This document shows, piece after piece, positions 47,013-50,600 of a stretch of DNA of 50,600 bases; the first letter of the stretch is position 1; each line of letters begins with the position of its first letter. The position numbers were made by a program, and so were the translations under genes. Below the pieces are notes generated by a model that was not told the origin of the DNA, made no database searches, and worked only from the letters and a program-made list of their open reading frames with translations. This stretch comes from Gloeocapsa sp. PCC 73106 (GTDB taxonomy: Bacteria; Cyanobacteriota; Cyanobacteriia; Cyanobacteriales; Gloeocapsaceae), in the NCBI RefSeq assembly GCF_000332035.1, contig NZ_ALVY01000210.1, positions 1-50,600 of the forward strand. Direction: 5' to 3'.

Positions 47013-48186
47013 AACACTATTGGAACAGCTACGAGAAATGACAGTGGTAGTGGCAGATACGGGAGATTTACAGGCGATCGAAAAGTTTACTCCCAGAGAC
47101 GCGACTACTAATCCTTCCCTGATTACTGCAGCAGCGCAAATGCCAGAATATCAGGAAATCGTAGATGATACCCTAGTTAAGGCGAAACAAGACGCCGGAG
47201 CTAACGCTACAGACGCCGAAATCGTCTCTTTAGCATTCGATCGCCTGGCGGTTTCTTTTGGCAAAAAGATCCTGGAAATCGTACCTAAAAGGGTTTCTAC
47301 TGAGGTAGACGCTCGTCTTTCCTACGACACAGAAGCAACGATCGCCAAGGGAAGAGATCTCATCGCTCAATACGAAGCCGCAGGTATCCCCCGGGAACGC
47401 GTTTTGATTAAAATTGCCTCCACCTGGGAAGGAATTCAAGCCGCTACCGTACTGGAAAAAGAGGGGATTCACTGTAATCTAACCCTACTGTTCGGTTTAC
47501 ACCAGGCGATCGCTTGTGCTGAAGCGGGTGTAACTCTCATTTCTCCTTTCGTCGGTCGAATCTTAGACTGGTACAAAAAAGATACCGGTAAAGATTATAC
47601 TGGTCCAGAAGATCCTGGGGTTATCTCGGTAACTAACATTTACAACTATTACAAAAAGTTCGGCCATAAAACCGAAATTATGGGAGCTAGCTTCCGTAAC
47701 CTCGATGAAATTAAAGAACTAGCAGGTTGCGATTTACTGACTATTTCTCCTAAACTTCTCGCTGAATTAGACGCGAGCGAAGGTGAGTTAGTACGTAAAC
47801 TCGATCCTGCTAAAGCTGCAACGATGGACATTGAGAAAATAAATCTCGATAAAGCTAAATTCGACGAAATGCACGCAAGCGATCGCATGGCGTCAGAAAA
47901 GCTTGAAGAAGGTATCGTTGGCTTTACCAAAGCTCTAGAAAGTCTAGAAAAGTTGTTAGCCGATCGCCTCACCCGTCTTAATGCGGGTAGCAAGATAGGA
48001 GAAGCAGGAGCCGTTATCTTCCAAAGCTACGATCTCGATGGAGATGGTTTTATCACTCGGGAAGAATGGCTCGGTAGCGATGCTGTTTTTGATGCTCTAG
48101 ATGAAGATCATGACGGTAAAATCTCTCCCGATGAAATGGGTAGCGGTTTAGGCGCTGTTATTCATCTAGCGACTTCAGCTCGATAG
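47005..48186 (+). CDS. tal: Transaldolase with C-terminal EF-hand pair
   Basis: The 393-residue protein has a transaldolase domain (about 1-325) with the Schiff-base Lys136 in [20 protein letters not shown] near the start, and [12 protein letters not shown]. It moves a three-carbon unit between sugar phosphates in the pentose phosphate pathway. The C-terminus adds two EF-hands, with loops [12 protein letters not shown] and [12 protein letters not shown], which should bind calcium. This fusion is known from cyanobacterial transaldolases such as that of Synechocystis. It overlaps pyk by 8 bp and is the last gene of the operon, followed by a hairpin. Confidence 0.95.
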
Positions 48187-48200
48187 TTAAATTAACACTA

Positions 48201-48236
48201 CTCCCCTGTTCTCCCACTTTGGGTGTAACGGGGGAG
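48201..48236. terminator. Bidirectional hairpin between tal and the secreted-protein gene
   Basis: CTCCCCTGTT (48201-48210) pairs with AACGGGGGAG (48227-48236) over 10 bp with one G-T pair, and the loop contains a nested CCCA/TGGG. No T-run follows on the plus strand. On the minus strand a T-rich TAGTGTTAATTT follows, so it may serve mainly the gene at 48247. It lies between convergent genes. Confidence 0.65.
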
Positions 48237-48246
48237 CACAGACTTA

Positions 48247-48582
48247 TCAACGATGTTCGGTTACTCTTTCACGAATGGGTGGTTCACCATCAGTACCAAT
48301 TACAAAGGTATTTTCATCGATAATGAAATTTTGCGCCCCGTCGGTTCCCCTAAACAGATTTCCCTCTCGCTGCACGGGAATGATTTGATATCCTGTACCA
48401 TCATGAAAAGTGATCACCATCTGTAAGCTAGCCTCGCCGAGACAAATAGTTACTAAACGATTTTCTGTTTTAAAAGAGGCTTCTTCTGGACTTAACCCGC
48501 ACACACTGAATGCTTCTACCGGTTGATGGTAAAAGGGCACTAGAGCGATACCTAAACCCAATAATTTAGCTAATTTCAACAA
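48247..48582 (-). CDS. Small secreted protein of unknown function
   Basis: The 111-residue protein begins with a signal peptide (about 1-24, LLGLGIALVPFYHQPVEA). A mature region of beta-rich character follows, with two Cys (in FSVCGLSPEEA and VTICLGEASLQ) spaced to form a disulfide. I do not recognise the family. Its start overlaps the end of the phosphopantetheinyl transferase gene by 17 bp on the same strand, so it is the last gene of a three-gene operon. Nothing in it suggests a direct link to carrier-protein activation. Confidence 0.6.
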   Translation of the reverse strand: MLKLAKLLGLGIALVPFYHQPVEAFSVCGLSPEEASFKTENRLVTICLGEASLQMVITFHDGTGYQIIPVQREGNLFRGTDGAQNFIIDENTFVIGTDGEPPIRERVTEHR

Positions 48583-49294
48583 AGTAATCCCCCAAATCGT
48601 TAATATCGAAGATTTTACATTCTATTTTACCTTTTATAGCTACTGTGGCCATATATTCAGGAGAGGTTTGGATTTTGGTTAAAAACCAGTTTTGAGCGGC
48701 TTGTGTATCCCCATCAAGGGACAATAATTTTGCTTCTTGACTGGGATCTAATTCTACTTCAATTTTTTCTAAACCCCCTCCTATACCCTCTCCCGTGGCT
48801 TTTAATACAGCTTCTTTGCTCGTCCAACCCTGGAAAAAAGCTGGGGATTTGAGAGAGTCGGGACAATTACTAATAAATGCTGCTTCTCGTGGCGAAAAGA
48901 ATCTCTGAGCAATTTTCTCTGCCTCGGGAAAAGGACGCAGGTATTCTAAGTCAATACCAATAGGTTTGTCTAGGGTTAGAGCGTATAAAATTAACTCGTG
49001 AGAATGAGAAAGATTAAATTGTAAATTACTTTCTAGAAATTGGTGCGCTAAATAGGGTTTACCCTTTGGAGTATAGTTAAACTCTATCTCTTGGGGTTTG
49101 AGTTGTAAATATCTACTTAAAATAATTCTTAAATAACCGCGACCGGTGATAAAAGCGTTTCTGTGTCTCTCAAACTGAAAATCTGCTGCTTTTTTTCGTT
49201 CAACAGGATTTAATAAGTGCCAAAGCTGTTGAATTTGTGTGGGTATCTGCTGAACTTGGGCGCACCAAATATGTGCCTGAGGGGGAGTTAGCAT
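48566..49294 (-). CDS. 4'-phosphopantetheinyl transferase (Sfp/HetI group)
   Basis: The 242-residue enzyme attaches the phosphopantetheine arm of coenzyme A to acyl or peptidyl carrier proteins. Motifs are FNLSHSHELILYAL, GIDLEYLRP with the Mg-binding Asp115 and Glu117, and FFQGWTSKEAVLKATGEGI with Trp157, Lys160 and Glu161. Its size fits the Sfp-type group, which in cyanobacteria usually serves both fatty acid and secondary metabolite carriers. It could supply a carrier for the ketosynthase at the left end, but that protein has no carrier domain itself. It overlaps the upstream hydrolase gene by 7 bp. Confidence 0.92.
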   Translation of the reverse strand: MLTPPQAHIWCAQVQQIPTQIQQLWHLLNPVERKKAADFQFERHRNAFITGRGYLRIILSRYLQLKPQEIEFNYTPKGKPYLAHQFLESNLQFNLSHSHELILYALTLDKPIGIDLEYLRPFPEAEKIAQRFFSPREAAFISNCPDSLKSPAFFQGWTSKEAVLKATGEGIGGGLEKIEVELDPSQEAKLLSLDGDTQAAQNWFLTKIQTSPEYMATVAIKGKIECKIFDINDLGDYFVEIS

Positions 49295-50103
49295 GAAAGA
49301 AATGCGTTCAGTTCCTCAAGATAAATTTTGGGATCTTCAAGCATGGGGAAGTGAGCTGTTTCGGGTATTTCCACGTATTTAATTTTCTCATTCAGTTGAG
49401 CCGCTTGACGTCCCAAACTAGCGGGAATAATAATATCTTTTGCTCCTGAGATTAGGAGGGTGGGTACCTGTAACTGGGCAAATTTTTGCGGCATTACGAT
49501 TACCGCTTTAGCACTGACAGAGGTGTAGATCGTGCCGAGAGCGGCTTGAGCATCGGCTGTTACGAAGTCTTCTAAAAAAGCGCGGCGTTCTGCAGCTGGG
49601 ATGGAACGGTGTAAAAATCTCGCCATAAAGAGGCGATCAAGTCCGGGAATTTTGGTGAACCAGGGGTAACGGAATTTAACTACGTAGCCACCAAAAAAAT
49701 AGAAGGTTTCAAAAGCCAGTTTATTGTATTCAAAGATCCCATTACAAGTTAGGATCAGCTTTTCAAGGCGTTGGGGGTAAGCACTAGCGAAGAAAACAGC
49801 GATAGAAGCGCCCATAGAGTGGCCGTTAAGATAAACTCGATCTAGATCTAAATTGTCTAGTAATTCCCGCAGGTTTTCGGCGTAGGTTTCTAGTTCATAG
49901 TCCGCGTTTAAACCTGGTTGAGAGCGTCCAAAACCTTGCAAGTCATAGAGTAAACAGTCGAAGCGATCGCACAGAGTTTGAGCTGTGGTGCGCCAATAGC
50001 GGCAGGAGCCGCCCCAGCCATGGGCAAATACCATCACTGGTTTAGATCTGCTCCTAGCTTCGCTCGTAATCCACTCGTAGTAGTGAATCTGTTCAGTCAT
50101 CAA
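49288..50103 (-). CDS. Alpha/beta hydrolase
   Basis: The 271-residue protein has an alpha/beta hydrolase fold: AHGWGGSCRYW (oxyanion region), YDLQGFGRS, the nucleophile elbow NGHSMGAS with Ser96, an acid in SGAKDIIIP and a base in ETAHFPMLED. The triad is complete; the substrate is unknown, and its small size and lid region suggest an esterase or lactonase-like enzyme. ATG 50103 and the next codon (ATG 50100) are both possible starts. It is the first gene of a three-gene operon with the phosphopantetheinyl transferase. Its upstream DNA is the hairpin element that follows the IscB gene, 6 bp away. Confidence 0.8.
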   Translation of the reverse strand: MMTEQIHYYEWITSEARSRSKPVMVFAHGWGGSCRYWRTTAQTLCDRFDCLLYDLQGFGRSQPGLNADYELETYAENLRELLDNLDLDRVYLNGHSMGASIAVFFASAYPQRLEKLILTCNGIFEYNKLAFETFYFFGGYVVKFRYPWFTKIPGLDRLFMARFLHRSIPAAERRAFLEDFVTADAQAALGTIYTSVSAKAVIVMPQKFAQLQVPTLLISGAKDIIIPASLGRQAAQLNEKIKYVEIPETAHFPMLEDPKIYLEELNAFLSC

Positions 50104-50109
50104 AAATTT

Positions 50110-50149
50110 GGGTTTGAAATCCCGTCCAAAGAGCGAAGCCTAGGACGGC
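50110..50149 (-). repeat. Hairpin element downstream of iscB
   Basis: On the minus strand the element reads GCCGTCC, a 15-base loop TAGGCTTCGCTCTTT, then GGACGGG and ATTTCAAACCC. The 6-bp stem CCGTCC/GGACGG is perfect (50143-50148 with 50122-50127). It starts 10 bases after the IscB stop. A shortened relative lies at 8687-8713. It could be the right end of an IS605-type element or part of an RNA scaffold. Confidence 0.55.
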
Positions 50150-50159
50150 TTTACATTCT

Positions 50160-50600
50160 CTAGTAACTAACAATTAAACCAGTAGAACGTCGAATTAATG
50201 TCAATTTACTAGAGCTTATCTGTCCTAACCGTCTCCAGTTAGCATCGCTGACAGATACTTGTTTTTCTGTTTGTCCGCTGACAAAACCAATCCCTTTTGG
50301 AGAATTAACCAAGTCGCCTTTTCTCAAACCGAATTTTGTAGTAGTTCCCCCATATTTTCGTCTTACTCCCCCTTTAGCTGGAACCATTAGATGGAGTTGA
50401 CGACGACTGACAGGAGGTCTTTTAATTATGGCAAACATAGCCGTTGTTAAGTTAACCTTTCCTTGCCATTGGTGTCCATGGGAATTGATAGTATGAAAAG
50501 GTAAGTAATCTAAGAAATGAAAGCTAGCTAAAGCTATACCGTCGTTTGCATGACTCTCTGGACTTTTCTTGGCTTTATTTTTTGACTTTTCTAATCCTAG
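50160..50600 (-). CDS. iscB: IscB-type RRXRR/HNH RNA-guided nuclease, C-terminal part (partial)
   Basis: The frame is open from the right window edge to the TAA at 50160-50162, so only the last 146 residues are seen. They contain the RuvC-III block KSPESHANDGIALA, with its His and Asp, then PPVSRRQLH, PAKGGVRRKYGGTTT, RKGDLVNSPKG and VSVSDANWRRLGQ near the end. These match the C-terminal region of cyanobacterial RRXRR-domain proteins of the IscB family, the OMEGA nucleases ancestral to Cas9. The start, bridge helix, HNH domain and the upstream omega-RNA lie outside the window. Internal ATG 50438 is not the gene start. It could be active or a remnant; the visible part is intact. Confidence 0.8.
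   Translation of the reverse strand, partial: LGLEKSKNKAKKSPESHANDGIALASFHFLDYLPFHTINSHGHQWQGKVNLTTAMFAIIKRPPVSRRQLHLMVPAKGGVRRKYGGTTTKFGLRKGDLVNSPKGIGFVSGQTEKQVSVSDANWRRLGQISSSKLTLIRRSTGLIVSY

Noticed and set aside
50108-50130. GGTTTGAAATCCC as a tRNA T-arm
   Set aside because: No acceptor stem or anticodon arm can be folded around it; it belongs to the hairpin element after iscB.

Overview
The window comes from a cyanobacterial chromosome. Diagnostic genes are cytochrome b6f (petB, petD and the small subunit petP), NDH-1 subunits (ndhM, ndhC-ndhK-ndhJ), chlorophyll genes (chlP, chlI), the flavodiiron protein flv3 and an iron superoxide dismutase. The palindrome GCGATCGC (HIP1), typical of cyanobacteria, recurs throughout, for example at 1491, 2180, 2720, 4094 and 4130. 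No rRNA, tRNA or CRISPR array was seen. The species cannot be fixed from the window.

Layout. 1-161 is the tail of a probable secreted exoprotein. 162-659 is a repeat-rich spacer with a strong promoter. 660-4297 is a three-gene operon: a ketosynthase protein with a decayed acyltransferase, a START-like protein and a short-chain reductase. 4290-8695 holds an orphan HicB-like protein, two alpha/beta hydrolases facing each other across 18 bp, and a membrane glycosyltransferase. 8692-12290 (minus) holds a PP2C phosphatase, a small membrane protein, ndhM, ppa and another small membrane protein. 12473-13944 holds a SLOG/DprA-like protein, a YajQ protein and a DUF29 protein. 13960-18000 is the photosynthesis block: an ArsA-like ATPase, petP, petBD and chlP. 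18070-25049 holds a cytosine methyltransferase, an LptF/G permease and a three-gene exopolysaccharide locus. 25012-30043 holds pgsA, an unusual Hsp70-like protein, sodB and flv3. 30181-34758 holds a hybrid sensor kinase, a Uma2 protein and ftsH. 34908-39685 holds chlI, an MlaF/MlaD-type lipid transporter and ndhCKJ.

The most distinctive region is 39974-48186. Six central carbon genes (pgm, eno, pgi, gap1, pyk, tal) lie head to tail with gaps of at most 17 bp or short overlaps, which looks like one transcript. In the cyanobacteria I know these genes are mostly scattered. About 170 bp upstream of the first gene is a run of 8-bp repeats with 11-bp period (39763-39804) that matches the cyanobacterial Pho box. 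My reading, an inference, is a phosphate-responsive operon for breaking down glycogen-derived sugar, next to NDH-1 genes that could use the resulting reductant.

The right end (48247-50103, minus) holds an alpha/beta hydrolase, a phosphopantetheinyl transferase and a small secreted protein. The window closes inside an IscB-type RNA-guided nuclease gene. A hairpin just past the iscB stop has a relative at 8687-8713, where it forms the shared 3' ends of two convergent genes. A second theme is lost catalytic residues in otherwise intact proteins: the acyltransferase serine, the P-loops of an ArsA-like and a Wzc-like protein, and a receiver aspartate.
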